Assembly (NCBI GenBank): GCA_948474755.1 | Contig: CAOLHI010001434.1 | Span: 124,001 to 188,000 of the forward strand | Source of the DNA: Ctenosaura bakeri | Lineage: Eukaryota > Chordata > Lepidosauria > Squamata > Iguanidae | DNA: 64,000 nucleotides | Direction: 5' to 3' | Shown: one piece after another, positions 36,213 through 47,712 of the stretch | Position numbering within the stretch: position 1 is the stretch's first letter | Layout of the letters: each line of letters opens with the position of its first letter | Translations under genes and position numbers: made by a program | The notes under the pieces: generated by a model | Seen by the model: the letters and a program-made list of their open reading frames with translations, nothing else | What the model was told of the DNA's origin: nothing | Databases searched by the model: none

Positions 36213-37263
36213 ATCATCATCATCATGTCTATGGGGGGAGGAATTGTCACTGTCTCTGCTAACCATCAATCTCACTTCCAAAACTGTTGTATAATTTGTT
36301 CTACATCTCAAGAAATTCACAAAAATGATAGCTTCCACTGCGGTTCCCAAAAAGGGTGGAGAACTCTGAGATGTTAATTGCACACAGTTCTAGTCCAAAT
36401 CCAACTCCTGTGAATAATTATTTGCTTGTTGAGAGACTTTGGTTACTTTCAACCCAGTTGCAAGGAAGAGGTTGTATGTGTGAGAGTGTGGACAAATATA
36501 TTTTTTGTTTTTTCTCTTACTAGCTTTCAGCATTGCCAAGAATAATACAGATTGACTATGTTAAAAAAATTGCCCCATTGTCTTCCATTCAGGAACCCAA
36601 AACAGCTAGTAACAAGAAATTTAATGCAAGGAACCTTAAAAACAAACAAACAAACAAAGTAAGACTATTTGGAAAGTGCTATTACAGTATATAGTTTTGT
36701 TACTAGGTGGCTTTGAACTTGGTTGTAGATGGCTGGAGTCAAGCATTTTATATAAAATAAACTACAGCAGCATAATCAATATAGTATAGCACTAGAAAGG
36801 TCTAAGCCAGACAGTAACCTCCTGAAAGAGTCACAGTGTAAGAAGCCAATGAAACATAAGCAAGCATAGAACCAGACAGACTTCCATAGAGAGAACATTA
36901 CAGAGCATTAGTGCTGTGACTGAAATGACTCTGCTATTTGTAACCATTAGCTACCAAAGATCTACATCAGTTAGGGCAGCAGAGGACATATAGAAGAACT
37001 TTCCATATTTATTAAAATATATAGGAAGGAGTATTAGAGAGCCATTTATTCAGGTATCTGGATCCTAATTAATTTAGGATAAATTATTTTAAAGGTAATA
37101 GCAATAATCTTGAATTGAGCCTAGAATCAAATATGTAGACAATTCAGATTTTTTTAAAAAATATCCTAGCCTGCCTGCCTGCCTGCCTGCCTGCCTGGCT
37201 GTCTGGCTGCCTGTCTGACTGTGTGCATGATTCCTCTGTATTTTTGATCTTTAAAATTATTTG
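36213..37263. other. Unassigned AT-rich DNA with short simple repeats
   Basis: Contains (AAAC)n near 36640-36658 and (CCTG)n at 37169-37198. No element or exon was recognised. Confidence 0.45.
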
Positions 37264-37352
37264 TTTGTTATTATGTGCCTTCATGTTGCCTCTGACTTAT
37301 CTAAAGTGAACCTATCACAGGGTTTTCTGGCTAGATTTATTCAGATTGGCAT
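37264..37352 (-). mobile_element. Sauria-type SINE tail fragment
   Basis: TTATTATGTGCCTTCATGTT and CTATCACAGGGTTTTCTGGC match the reverse complement of the SINE tail and adjoining body. The tRNA-like head is absent. Confidence 0.75.
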
Positions 37353-38274
37353 AAATTATGACTGAAGAAGTTACCTGGTTCAATTATTCTCACTTTTCCC
37401 ATTTCTGTGCTTCCATGGACTAGCAGTGACATTTGGAATCACTGAAGCTGCTGAATAGTTTTCTAGGGTAGGCCCATGTAGAGTATATTACAATTATCTG
37501 TTTTAAATGATGATCATGGTCAAATCTGTTATGGCACCATGTACCCCCCATGATTGGCATGGTTTAATTGGCAAATATTATTTAATTGGCACTATTAATT
37601 GGCATTGATATAAATAACAGCTGAGGTGACTTGGAGGTCATGCTGGAAGAGGCATATTACTGACTGAAAACATGAGATTGCAAGGCAGGTCAGTTACACC
37701 TACCTCTTAGGCAGGAACCAAGTCATTTTCAGGTTAATAGCATAGACTCTCTTGAGACAACAGGGTTAAATGAGCTGGACATCTCAGAGCTGAAAGGGGA
37801 AATCCCCACCAAATTATGATTGTCTTAACTCTGAACACCAGGATATTTCCCTATTGTTTCCCCACCTCTCCACAATACAGATTATTATGACAGCAATTAC
37901 CCTTTTGTCGCTTAAACAGTAAAGACCATTAACTCCATCTAGACTTCATTGTTTATGTTGCAACTCCCATTGTCCACTTGGCTGGTATGAATTCACACTC
38001 ATGCCTGCAGGATATCTTTCAGGTATAAGAACTCCTGATTTCAGGCTGTGCAGTGCATTCTCTCACCTTTCTGAATGCCACATTGTTGATTTGATTCCCA
38101 AACAAGGACTTTCCTTAGGTGCCACATCACTGCTTTTCTTGCCACTCTCCAGACCAGTAATTATCATGTCAACCCTGAAAGTCCTCTATTACACTTTCTT
38201 CCCTTTACCTTTGGTTAGTCCTTGTGTGCTTATGTGAGTGCTTGGATCTTTGCATGTGTATATGAATTTCTTTC

Positions 38275-38280
38275 AATAAA
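38275..38280 (+). promoter_or_regulatory. Polyadenylation signal of LTR family A
   Basis: AATAAA about two thirds of the way through the LTR, marking the R region. The same signal is conserved in inverted form in the other family-A copies. Confidence 0.7.
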
Positions 38281-38440
38281 ACATACTTTTAGTTTGTAAT
38301 TTAAACTCTCTAGATGGTTCTTTCCTGCAAGGACCCTGAAAAAAAAGGTGGCAAATCTCACTAAGTTATCTCACCTTGCAGGCCTCCTGACTTTGAGCTA
38401 ATTATTTCCCACTTTTGAACAGAGGTACTGGCATCACTGG

Positions 38441-39497
38441 TGTCGGGGCCTCCGGCCCAGCCGGCCCCCCCGGCAGCGGTTCGGAGGCCACTGCGGATGT
38501 GGCCCTCGGCCTGGAGGACGGCCTGGGCGATCCCCAGGATGCCGCAGAGGCTGCCACCGCCGGAAAAGGCCGCCCAGAGGCCGCGGAGGCCTCTGCCACT
38601 GAGGAGGGCCACCCAGACGCCGTCGCCACTGAGGAGGCTGCTGCAGATGCGGCCCTCAGCCTGGACGACAGCCTGGGTGATCCCCGGGATGCCGCAGAGG
38701 CCGCCGCCAGGAAATGCCGCCCGGAGGCCGCGGAGGCCTCCGCCACCGAGGAGGGCCGCCCGGACGCTGTCGCCGCCGAGGAGGCCACTGCAGACACGGC
38801 CTCCGGCCTGGAGGACGACCCGGGCAATCCCCGGGATGCCGCGGAGGCTGCCGCCACCGAGAAAGGCCACCCGGAGGCCGCGGAGGCCTCCACCGCCAAG
38901 GAGGGCTGCCTGGCCGCCATCGCCGCCAAGGAGGAGCATCCGAGCGGCCTGCCAGGGTGGGTGGGATCCAGGCCCCCGTCTGGGGCACCGCCCACCCGCA
39001 GCCCCGATCCGGAGGAGGCTGCCAGCCCTCCTCCCACATTCCAGCAGCGGCGGCAGGCCAAGGAGGCCACCCGCTGCTCCCTACGGCTGCTGGAGCAGCG
39101 GCTTCAGGCTGTCAGCTCGCAGCTGGCTGAGGGCTCGCAGCTGAGAGCCCAGCTAAGGGCTTGCAGCTGCGAGCCAGCAGTCAGATTGGCTGCCGCTGGC
39201 CCTGGAGGCCTTTAAGGCCAGCAACAGGCAGCGGCAGGCATGGAGCAACAACTGTTGGCCCTCTGTGGGACGCCTGTCCGAGCCTGGTTCCAGCCACTCC
39301 TGCCCTGACCGTGCCTTCGTCCAGAGACTCTGCCAGCCCCACCTTCTGCCAGCCCTGGGTGAAGTAACGCTTTACTTTTGTTATACCTGCTGCAAGGACT
39401 CTTTGTGTTTTACCTTAGACTGCTGGCAGGGGCCTCCACAGCGGAGACTCCTGTGACTCCTGACCCTCTCCTGCTCGACCCCAGCCTGCCGCCGACA
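38441..39497 (+). mobile_element. GC-rich solo LTR (family B) nested in LTR A
   Basis: Bounded by perfect 6-bp inverted termini TGTCGG and CCGACA and by a 5-bp direct repeat ACTGG (38436-38440 and 39498-39502). The empty site is readable in the other family-A LTRs, where the sequence runs uninterrupted through GGCATCATGGGTGGGCCC. The left 500 bp are a three-unit tandem repeat. CTTTAAGG near 39211 could be a TATA-like box. A clear AATAAA was not seen. A 5-bp duplication suits Ty3/Gypsy or some endogenous retroviruses. Long frames on both strands follow from high GC and repeat units divisible by three, and are not taken as genes. Orientation is inferred from the TATA-like box only. Confidence 0.8.
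38491..38935 (+). repeat. Three tandem 147-150-bp GC-rich units
   Basis: Units start at 38491, 38641 and 38788 with CTGCGGATG, CTGCAGATG and CTGCAGACA. Each contains GAGGCCGCGGAGGCCTC, a palindrome. Unit lengths are multiples of three, so every frame stays open across the array. In LTRs such arrays usually lie in U3 and act as enhancers; that role is inference here. Confidence 0.85.
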
Positions 39498-39535
39498 ACT
39501 GGTGGGCCCTTGTGGGGTTTTTGGAGTAACAAATC

Positions 39536-40979
39536 TATGTCCTTTTAGTACCTCCACATTTTAGCAAAAGGCACTCTTAGTCATTGCTGCCTATAGAACA
39601 ACCAGGAGCAGTACCTAATGAGTAGCACCCCAAAGATGAAAACCTGTGTCATGAAAGTATTCAGTCTCATTTAAGATGAGCTGGACACTTATTCTCAGAT
39701 CAGCCCCAGGCACAAACAATAGTACTCCAATTTTTTCTACATTAGATTTCAGTTTGTTCCCACACAGTATCTCCCTCAAAGCCTGAAGACATCAGTCTAA
39801 TATTTCTACTACCTTCCTTGAATCCAAGATATAATTTAACTCTCATTTCTTGGGAAAGGTCCATTGAATGACACTTATTATTGATAGTGTTAATGTTAAA
39901 AAGAAAGAAGAAAGAGCTGTAATAGTAGAAAAAGTAAAATTTCTTTGACACCATCTGTGCCACAGAAAAGGCCCTAAAGTGGAGTCTAGCTGAATGTATT
40001 CATGTTGATTTTTTTTTTATTCCAGCGTCATTCCAGCCATTGTCCCACATATATCATTGATTCCAGCTCAACATAATCCATGGAATAGAGATGATCTTTT
40101 AAATGGAAGAGTACCTTAATTGGAAGGCAGGACTAATTATGGAATATTTCAACATGTCAGGAATGACTTAGGACTTCATAGACAACATGACAAGCATTCG
40201 CTCCCCCACCCCACCCCAAATGGTATCAGGTCTACTCATGCTCCTGGGCACATTCTGTACCTTGTTTTCTGCGGTGGATGAGACGATGGAGATAGTGTGA
40301 AAAACCTTTCTACTGTTCTATTGTAATGGACAGAACACTATCTGATTGGAATCAAATTCACTTAGGCTCAGAACCTCTGCACAAGTGAGCAACTGATTAA
40401 GACAGATCTGGACATTTTCCTCTTGGTTCTCATGGATTTTTCTATCTCCTTAGGACGTTATATTGTTGAAGACTTGGTTGAATACTGAGATAGAGAAACA
40501 GCCAGGGTAGTGGACATGAATACTTCTGAACTTCTCTTCTCAAAGAATGTTGTATTGGTTCCCTTGGGAGATGGTAGAAATGAAGTTATTGAGACAGCAA
40601 TAGGACTAATGTCAGCAGACACACTAAGAGTGCGTCCAACCAAGCATGGGGTAGAGCCTTATTGAAGTCCTACTCTATAGTTGTGGACAGGAAAAAAAGA
40701 AAAAAAATTCTCCTGCTCCCCCTCCCCGCTCCTTTGCACCAGCAAAAATTGATCCAGAATTGGTGTTTCAAGTACTTAGGGATCTTTTTCACCTTGGCTC
40801 TTATGAGAAGACTCCAAAATTTTCAACAGAAAAAAAAATGTGCAATACTTTGCAGATAAAATTGCTTGAACCTTACTTGGATACTATCGCTAATACAAGC
40901 CTAATGGATTTATCCTTGGTTTCTGACTGTCCAGGCCATTGCTATGGCCTGATGATATAGTCATTATTCTAGGATAAGT
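39536..40979. other. Mostly unassigned; may contain more decayed L2
   Basis: No clear element at 39536-40200. The stretch 40240-40979 precedes a recognisable L2 RT fragment and could be its highly decayed upstream part, but I see no decisive motif. Confidence 0.35.
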
Positions 40980-41345
40980 GAGAGCACATGTGAGCTAGAT
41001 CCTTCTCTTCCTAGTTCATTAAAAAGGCTAGAAAGGGACTGGCAGATTGGGTAAAGGATTAATGTCTCCCTTCAATAAAGAGGGTTCCAACATGCTTCAC
41101 AGGAGGCACTTGTAAGACTTGCAATTAAGCAATTTTCTCTGAATACCACTCAATAACATAATTACCTGCTGATCTTGAATACTCCATTTCAAGGCAAGAT
41201 GCTGGACCATGTAGTGACCTGCTAGTTCATATCGTTTCCGGGTGAGATTATCCCAATATACTTAAACCTAGCTATTAATCCCTATATAGCCAAAATCCAG
41301 ATATATGAAGGACTGTCTGCTGTCTGAGATTATCACCTCAAAGGT
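40980..41345 (+). pseudogene. L2 LINE reverse transcriptase fragment
   Basis: CTTCAATAAAGAGGGTTCCA, followed by GCTTCACAGGAGGCACTTGT, matches the L2 RT segment that encodes the LKEALVRPLLKK block, and AATAACATAATTACCTGCTG matches the following NNYRP-type block. Translation needs several frame changes and contains stops. The sequence after 41240 (GATATATGAAGGACTGTCTG) resembles downstream L2 sequence. This is a very old, inactive fragment. Confidence 0.55.
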
Positions 41346-42298
41346 ACATTTTGTGGGCCTTTGTATATCTGTTGTGTACATTCATCCACTATCCAGCCAT
41401 CATGTGGTGCTCAATCCATATAAGTGGTTCTCAATCCACTGAAGCACCCTATACCATTTGGAAAGTCTGTGTGAACCTGTGTCAGTTCATGCTTCAGTTA
41501 GCCATTCAGCAGAATGCAATGCCATCTTTAGCCACCTCTGTAGATTTTAATTCAAATCAACAAACAGTTCAATATGTTTCTTATCCTATATCTCCAAATT
41601 CTCCTCTGCAGTTTCCTTTGTCTTGAACAGTCCTTCCTGAAAGCCTGCTAACATTCAACCTTAAACACTGCACGTACCTGTCTATGAAGGAACATGAACC
41701 CAAAATACTTATCTGTTCTTTCATTTGACCTTAATAATACTATAAGGTTAATGATATGCTTAAGGTTAATGAGCCAATTATTTTGAGACAAGACACATGG
41801 CACACAGTTGCACTTTGCTATGTAAATAACACTAACGCTTGGTGGCCTTTGGATTGCTGTTTGCACCCATATATTAATCTTGAGCAATTATTAATAAGAA
41901 GGAAATGTTTGCATTGTTAGTCTTAATAGGTACAGTGCAGATACAGAGGTTCAGAAGAAGATTAGCTGTACTGTATTTTATTCATTGCAAAGTTTGCCAG
42001 ATTTTGCAAACATAGGCTATGAGCTGGAAGAAATTCAACACAGAAAATAGTTGCAATTTTGTGTTACAGGTTACACACTAGTACCCAACTCACTGTGCCA
42101 CAATGCCACCCAATTCACAGCTTAAAGTGTGGGCACTTTGATCCAAGTAGTAGAAATCTCAGGAAGGAACCTCCTTTGGCTAGGTAATAATCTAGTTATT
42201 TCTAGTTACTTTAAAAAAAAAAAAAAGGGCATTGAGGCACAGCAAGGGCCAGAATCTGAGCAATTTGGCACTGTTCATCCAATGTTTAGTGAGGCTAC
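41346..42298. other. Unassigned AT-rich noncoding DNA
   Basis: About 1 kb with no recognised element. A poly-A run at 42212-42226 is not followed by any recognisable retrotransposon boundary. Confidence 0.4.
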
Positions 42299-42740
42299 TG
42301 TTACCGTAGTTTCTAGCCTGGACTTGTGGGATATTAGATATCACTTTGATATCAATAATTTGGCCCTCTTCACCTCTTTTCGTCCACATGCTTGCGAGGC
42401 CCCCGGACAAGCACGCATACAGGCACAGCCACTAATCGCCGAAATATTCCAAACAAACACAGGCAGGCAAGAAAAAGCCAGACTGCTGCTTTAGGAGACC
42501 TCAAGGCAAGTATCACATTATGTATGCATGCTACTTACAGAGGACTTCCTACCCTGAGCAGGCAGCTTGACGAGCCGAATACTCAACTGTCAAGCACTCC
42601 GCATTTGCATACTGGATACTCTATTGACAACTCTGTCATAACTCAATCATGTAAATTACTGACCTTTTGGAGGCTTTGTCTCCAACCTGAAACTCATTTG
42701 TTATCCCTGGGAATGGACTAGCCTATGGCCACATTTTCCC

Positions 42741-42748
42741 CTATAAGA
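42741..42748 (+). promoter_or_regulatory. TATA-like box of LTR C
   Basis: CTATAAGA lies about 265 bp upstream of the AATAAA signal, as expected for an LTR promoter. Confidence 0.5.
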
Positions 42749-43010
42749 CCCCCTGACTTTGAGTGCTTCCTTGGATTGCTCCTGGCTTCCATCCTGCCTT
42801 GCTGTCACTTTGTTTAACGAGCCTTCCCCTCAGCTCTTCATGTTGAGAATCTCCTCTGCTACGGACCTTTTTCTTCAGACTGCCCAGGCTTCAGGACAGG
42901 TGTAGTATCTCCCATACAAAACCTCCTCTTAAAATCCCTCTATCTAACTCCAACCGTTATTTCTATAGATCTGTGTGAGTGTGTTGCGTACACGTGTTTG
43001 ACTGTATATC

Positions 43011-43016
43011 AATAAA
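43011..43016 (+). promoter_or_regulatory. Polyadenylation signal of LTR C
   Basis: AATAAA followed by a T/G-rich stretch (43030-43050). Confidence 0.6.
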
Positions 43017-43184
43017 AAACAATTATTATTTACTTCTGTCTGCTCCTTGACTCAGCCTGACTGTAGACATTGGGTTCAAGGTTGCCCTGCCTCTTGTATT
43101 GCTAGCTTGTGCTCTGCTAATTCCCTTCCCCGTTGTGAGCACATTGTGGTATTCCTCCCGGGACCCTCAGAAATCAGGGTAACA

Positions 43185-44054
43185 TTACCTCCTAGTATTT
43201 TAAAAAGCAATTTATGTCACAGTTATGCAGTTATGCAGTAAAAGGAGTGAAATTAACATTTTTCTGTTATAAACCCAATGTAACAATGAATCTACAAGTT
43301 ATCCTTATTGTTCTTATTATTCCTTGCTTGAGAGTCTGATAAGGAAAAAGGGACAAGTAAGAGTAGATATGGACAGATATGGAAGATCTGCCAGATCTTC
43401 TTCCAACATATTCCTAGTGCTAGCCTACTTCATTTCCCACAGGCTACCACTCTAGCTTCTGACATGTAGACAGGTCATCAGTTCTTCCACTGCTACCCAT
43501 GTTGGATAGCTCTGTCAATAGTGTTTTGCACAGTGTCAGCTGGTTGCCTTCATATCTGTGTAACAGGGATTCTGTTCTGGTTTTTAGTTCAGATTTGAAA
43601 GGACTTGTCCAAGTTGCTGAACCCTGTCCTTCAACTAGGTTTAGACCTTGGGAAATTTGAAGTAAAACTTGGAGATGATTCATTGAACCAATTACATGGG
43701 AGCCCACCAGCTGCCACTGCCTTTGCTGGAATTTACTATACAAGTCACATCAAACCAGAACCTTCCACCTGCTTGCATTGCTTGTATTTCCATTCCCTTT
43801 GCATTTAGGTTTTCTTTCACTTCTTTATTTTGCATACCTTACAGTAACATTTTAAGCCCACTAGGAGTTCTTTCCTTTTAAAACTCCTTATATGTTTTGC
43901 ATGGTATTTATTATTTATCAGGAAAAGAAAAGTATCCCTATGTTATTGCTACTGTTGTAATAATATAAAAAACATACCACTTAAATGTGCCAAATTCACT
44001 TGGTAAGCTAAAGATCTATTGTCATCATAAGATGAAAATTGTTGGCAAGTACAA
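43185..44054. other. Unassigned noncoding DNA
   Basis: About 0.9 kb with no recognised repeat or exon. Confidence 0.4.
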
Positions 44055-46188
44055 CTTAGGGAGCTGCTGGCTGGAATTCCGTGGTCAGGAATAGTGAAAG
44101 GGAAAGGAGTTCAGGAGGCATGGGAGTTCCTTAAAAGGAGATACTGAAGGCACAGTCTAAAACAGTGCCATTAAGGAGGAAAAATGGAAGGCATCTGAAG
44201 AAACCAGAATGGTTGACTAAAGAACTCTCAGCTGAGCTAAGAGTTAAGAGAAACATGTATAGGAAATGGAAGAAGGGGGAAACCACCAAAGAAGAATTTA
44301 AGCAAGTAGCCAGGAGATGTAGGGAGGAAGTCAGAAAGGCTAAAGCACAGAACGAGCTTAGGCTGGCCAGAGACATTAAAAACAATAAAAAGGGCTTTTT
44401 TAAATATGTCCGCAGCAAAAGGAAAAAGAAGGAGACAGTAGGGTCGCTACGCAGAGAAGATGGCGAATTACTCACAGGGGGGAGAGAAAAGGCAGAGCTA
44501 CTTAACACCTTCTTTGCCTCCGTATTTTCCCAGAAGGATACAAGCACTCAACCTGGCGGTTGGGGAGCAGGGGAGGAAGCAGAGGAAATGAGGCACATAA
44601 TAAGTAGAGAGGTGGTACAGGAATACCTGGCCGCATTGGATGAATTCAAGTCTCCAGGGCCAGATGAATTGCATCCTAGGATATTAAAAGAGCTGGCAGA
44701 GGTCATTTCGGAACCGCTTGCTATAATTTTTGAGAAAACTTGGAGGACAGGAGAAGTTCCAGCAGATTGGAGGAGAGCAAATGTTATCCCCATCTTCAAG
44801 AAGGGAAAAAAAGAGGACCCAAATAATTATCACCCAGTCAGCCTGACATCAGTACCCGGAAAGATCCTGGAGCAGATCATTAAGCAGTCAGTTTCTAATC
44901 ATTTAGAAAGCAACGCGGTAATCACGAGAAGTCAACATGGATTTCTCAAAAATAAGTCATGCCAGACTAATCTTATCTCTTTTTATGATAGAGTTACTAG
45001 CTTGATAGATGAAAGGAGTGCTGTGGATGTAGCATATCTCGATTTCAGTAAGGCCTTTGACAAAGTTCCCCATGACATTCTTGCAACGAAGCTAGTAAAA
45101 TGTGGGCTGGACAGGGCTACCGTTAGTTGGATTTGTAATTGGTTGACCGACCGAACCCAAAGGGTGATCACGAATGGCTGCTTTTCGTCCTGGAGAGAAG
45201 TGACTAGCGGGGTGCCACAGGGTTCTGTCCTAGGCCCAGTGCTGTTCAATATTTTTATCAATGACTTGGATGAAGGAATAGAGGGCATGCTGATCAAATT
45301 TGCAGATGACACCAAATTGGGAGGGGTTGCTAATACGCCAGAGGACAGGATCAAAATTCAAAATGACCTGGATAGATTGGAGAGCTGAGCCAGGGCGAAC
45401 AAAATGAAATTCAACAGAGAGAAATGTAAGGTCCTACACTTAGGCAGAAATAATGGAATCCACAAATATAGGATGGGGGACACGTGGCTGGATAGCAGTA
45501 CGTGTGAAAGGGATCTAGGAGTCTTCATAGACCACAAGCTGAACATGAGTCAGCAGTGTGATGCGGCAGCCAAGAAAGCCAATGCAATTCTTGGCTGCAT
45601 CAATAGGAGTATGGTGTCTAGATCGAGGGAGGTACTGGTACCACTCTACTCTGCTTTGGTTAGACCCCATCTTGAATACTGTGTCCAGTTCTGGGCACCC
45701 CAATTCAAGAAGGATATTGACAAGCTGGAGCAAGTCCAGAGGAGGGCGACCAAAATGGTGAGAGGCCTGGAAGCCATGCCCTATGAGGATAGACTTAGAG
45801 AGCTGGGTATGTTTAGTCTGCAGAAGAGGAGGTTAAGAGGGGACATGATAGCCATGTTTAAATATTTGAAGGGATGCCACGTAGAGGAAGGAGGGGACTT
45901 GTTTTCTGCTGCTCCAGAGACCAGGACAAGGAGCAATGGATTCAAGCTGCAGGAAAGGAGATTCCACCTGAACCTCAGGAAGAACTTCCTGACAGTCAGG
46001 GCTGTTCGGCAGTGGAATCTGCTGCCTCGGAGTGTAGTGGAGTCTCCTTCCTTGGAGGTTTTTAAGCAGAGGCTTGATGGCCATCTGTCGGGATTGATTT
46101 GAGGGTGTTCCTGCATGGCAGGGGGTTGGACTGGATGGCCTGTGTGGTCTCTTCCAACTCTGAATTTCTATGATTCTATGATTCTATA
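44055..46188 (+). mobile_element. CR1 LINE copy 2, 5'-truncated and well preserved
   Basis: Begins abruptly inside ORF2 (ACTTAGGGAGCTGCTG, equivalent to about 31036 in copy 1) and runs through RT, the C-terminal region and the 3' UTR to the TATGATTCTATGATTCTATA end. CR1 insertions typically lack clear target duplications and none is seen. It is much younger-looking than copy 1: across about 1.9 kb of ORF2 it has one nonsense codon, plus a 1-nt deletion near 44138 close to the truncated start. Confidence 0.95.
44165..46102 (+). pseudogene. CR1 ORF2 reverse transcriptase with one stop codon
   Basis: Two collinear open segments in the same frame (44165-45388 and 45404-46102) are separated by one TGA at 45386-45388. 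The homologous codon in copy 1 is TGG (Trp, in LESWAKANK), so this is a single transition. RT motifs are intact: [20 protein letters not shown] near residues 207-225, [14 protein letters not shown] near 292, [17 protein letters not shown] near 352 and FADDTKLGG near 381, with both catalytic aspartates. The second segment holds the thumb and C-terminal part with CKVLHLGR and QRRATKMV. The endonuclease is absent through 5' truncation, so the copy cannot retrotranspose on its own. Confidence 0.95.
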
Positions 46189-47389
46189 AGATAAAATGTT
46201 CTCAACTTTAAAAAAAGAAAAGAAAGTGACAAGAAAATAAACAATAAATAAATAAATAAAATTAGGTCCAAGAATATGAGCAGAGAAAATAATATATGCA
46301 AAAAATCCCTGTGCATTAGGGTTATCAGATGAAATAGGCTACAGGGCTTTTATCCCTTCAATGGTTGTGCAAGAAAGGCAATTTCAGCAGCTGTTCCTTA
46401 TTTGTCAACCTACACTCAATGTCTACCCAACAAAAGGGACAGGCACCATGTCCCTTATTTCACCGGCAAACCCTCATTGCATACACATGTGCTTGACCCA
46501 TTCCACCCCTACAATGTTTCTCTGCCAAAGCTGTTTTAGTTTTCCTGGAAAAAAAGTTTCATGTGTGACCCCACTGTTACTGGCTCAAGAAGGCTGACAA
46601 CCTTCAAGAAATGAACTGCATTTTTCCTGTTACTGTTTTTGTTTACAAAGGATCCAGGACCCAAAGCTTCACTTTTGCATATTTGACTGTTTTAACAGAA
46701 ATATTTCACTAGAAATTCACAGGGATATTTTTCTTGGTTCACTGGTACAAGGCAGTTCTTCTTTCTTTTTATAAGAGTATGAAAAATTCTACATGAGCCT
46801 TACGTGGTGCTCAGTGAAATCAATAGAAATATTTCAGTTTGGATTCAATTGGTATTGGAGACTCGATTCTTGGATCAATGAAATGCTGCACATTTAATGT
46901 TGTTTGGCACCAGATGACCATAAAGGGAGGAAAACTAGCTAGCTGTTCTCCTCCCTCCTCCACTCCTTCTCAAAAAAGAACAAAAACACATTCAGTTAGC
47001 ATCTAAAGAGCAAATGGAAGCTTCTCATAGTCCAAGCATTAAGAGAGGATAAAAGCGATATTATATCTGTCAGTCTGGCGAGTAATAGATGCAGCTCCAG
47101 CAGCAGATGACCACCAAAATGGTATCCTAGCAACATAGAGTAGTCCAGTTACAAACAGCACTATCAAGCCCAAATTATCCATTTTCACTCTCTTAGTCTT
47201 GAAAGCATAGGGCTGAATATATGGTGAAGGATGAAAATTGCTCACATGGAAAAACACTATAACTTTTCCACTTTAATCGGGGATTAAAGAAAGCCTGGGC
47301 AAATTGAGTAAAGAAAGTGTAACCTAAGTAAGTGAACTCTGATTGTTTTGAGTGATGATAATTATTTCTTTTTACTCTAATTATTTCAG
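46189..47389. other. Unassigned AT-rich noncoding DNA
   Basis: A short AATA repeat lies at 46246-46262. No other recognised element or exon. Confidence 0.4.
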
Positions 47390-47712
47390 CATGGTGTTGT
47401 TGTTTGAGCATTGGACTATGATCCTAGAAACCAGAGTTCAGTTTCCCTGCTTGGCTTTGGAAACCCACTGGGTGACTTAGGCACATCGCACTCAGGCCAT
47501 TTCAGCAATAGACTTTTATATTGCTATTATTCCACTTTCAACATCCTGTGGAATCCTGGGGTTTGCAGTTTAGGGTAAACCCCAGGATTCCATAGGATAT
47601 TGACAGTGGAATAATAGCACGATAAAAGTCCAGTTGTGGCCTCAGTCCCAGAAAACCCCATGATAGGGTCACCATACATCAGAAATAACTTGAAGGCATG
47701 CATTAACAAAAA
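47390..47712 (+). mobile_element. Sauria-type SINE split by a MITE
   Basis: The tRNA-like head and body (TTTGAGCATTGGACTATGAT, then GAAACCCACTGGGTGACTTA) run to 47494. The rest (CAGTCCCAGAAAACC to the ACTTGAAGGCATGCATTAAC tail) resumes at 47642. The 147-bp gap is a family-B MITE with a TCA direct repeat. Removing it and one TCA restores the normal SINE order. Confidence 0.9.
47495..47641. mobile_element. Fold-back MITE, family B copy 2, inside a SINE
   Basis: Starts GGCCATTTCAGCA and ends GTTGTGGCC. The two halves are near-perfect reverse complements around the GTTTAGGGTAAAC centre. TCA flanks both sides (47492-47494 and 47642-47644). The host SINE supplies the empty-site comparison. Confidence 0.9.

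Larger units (their letters stand above)
37527..39531 (+). mobile_element. Solo LTR, family A copy 4, split by a nested LTR
   Basis: The only plus-strand member of family A. It starts TGTTATGG, carries an AATAAA signal at 38275-38280, and ends GGAGTAACA, so the termini are TGTTA/TAACA as in copy 2. AATC flanks it on both sides (37523-37526 and 39532-39535), a 4-bp target duplication. A 1057-bp GC-rich LTR plus a 5-bp duplication lies inside at 38441-39502. Removing these leaves about 943 bp that align with the minus-strand copies. No internal coding region is attached. Confidence 0.83.
42299..43184 (+). mobile_element. Solo LTR, third family (C)
   Basis: Perfect 6-bp inverted termini TGTTAC and GTAACA enclose 886 bp with a TATA-like box CTATAAGA at 42741-42748 and an AATAAA signal at 43011-43016, about 265 bp downstream. 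This gives a plausible U3-R-U5 order on the plus strand. The 4-bp flanks are CTAC and TTAC, one mismatch from a direct repeat. No internal coding region lies nearby. The body does not obviously align with LTR family A despite similar termini. Confidence 0.68.

Noticed and set aside
38361..39215. Overlapping long frames of 127-266 codons on both strands
   Set aside because: They lie inside a GC-rich LTR with tandem units divisible by three, so all frames are open. No known domain, no conserved start context and no splice structure were seen.
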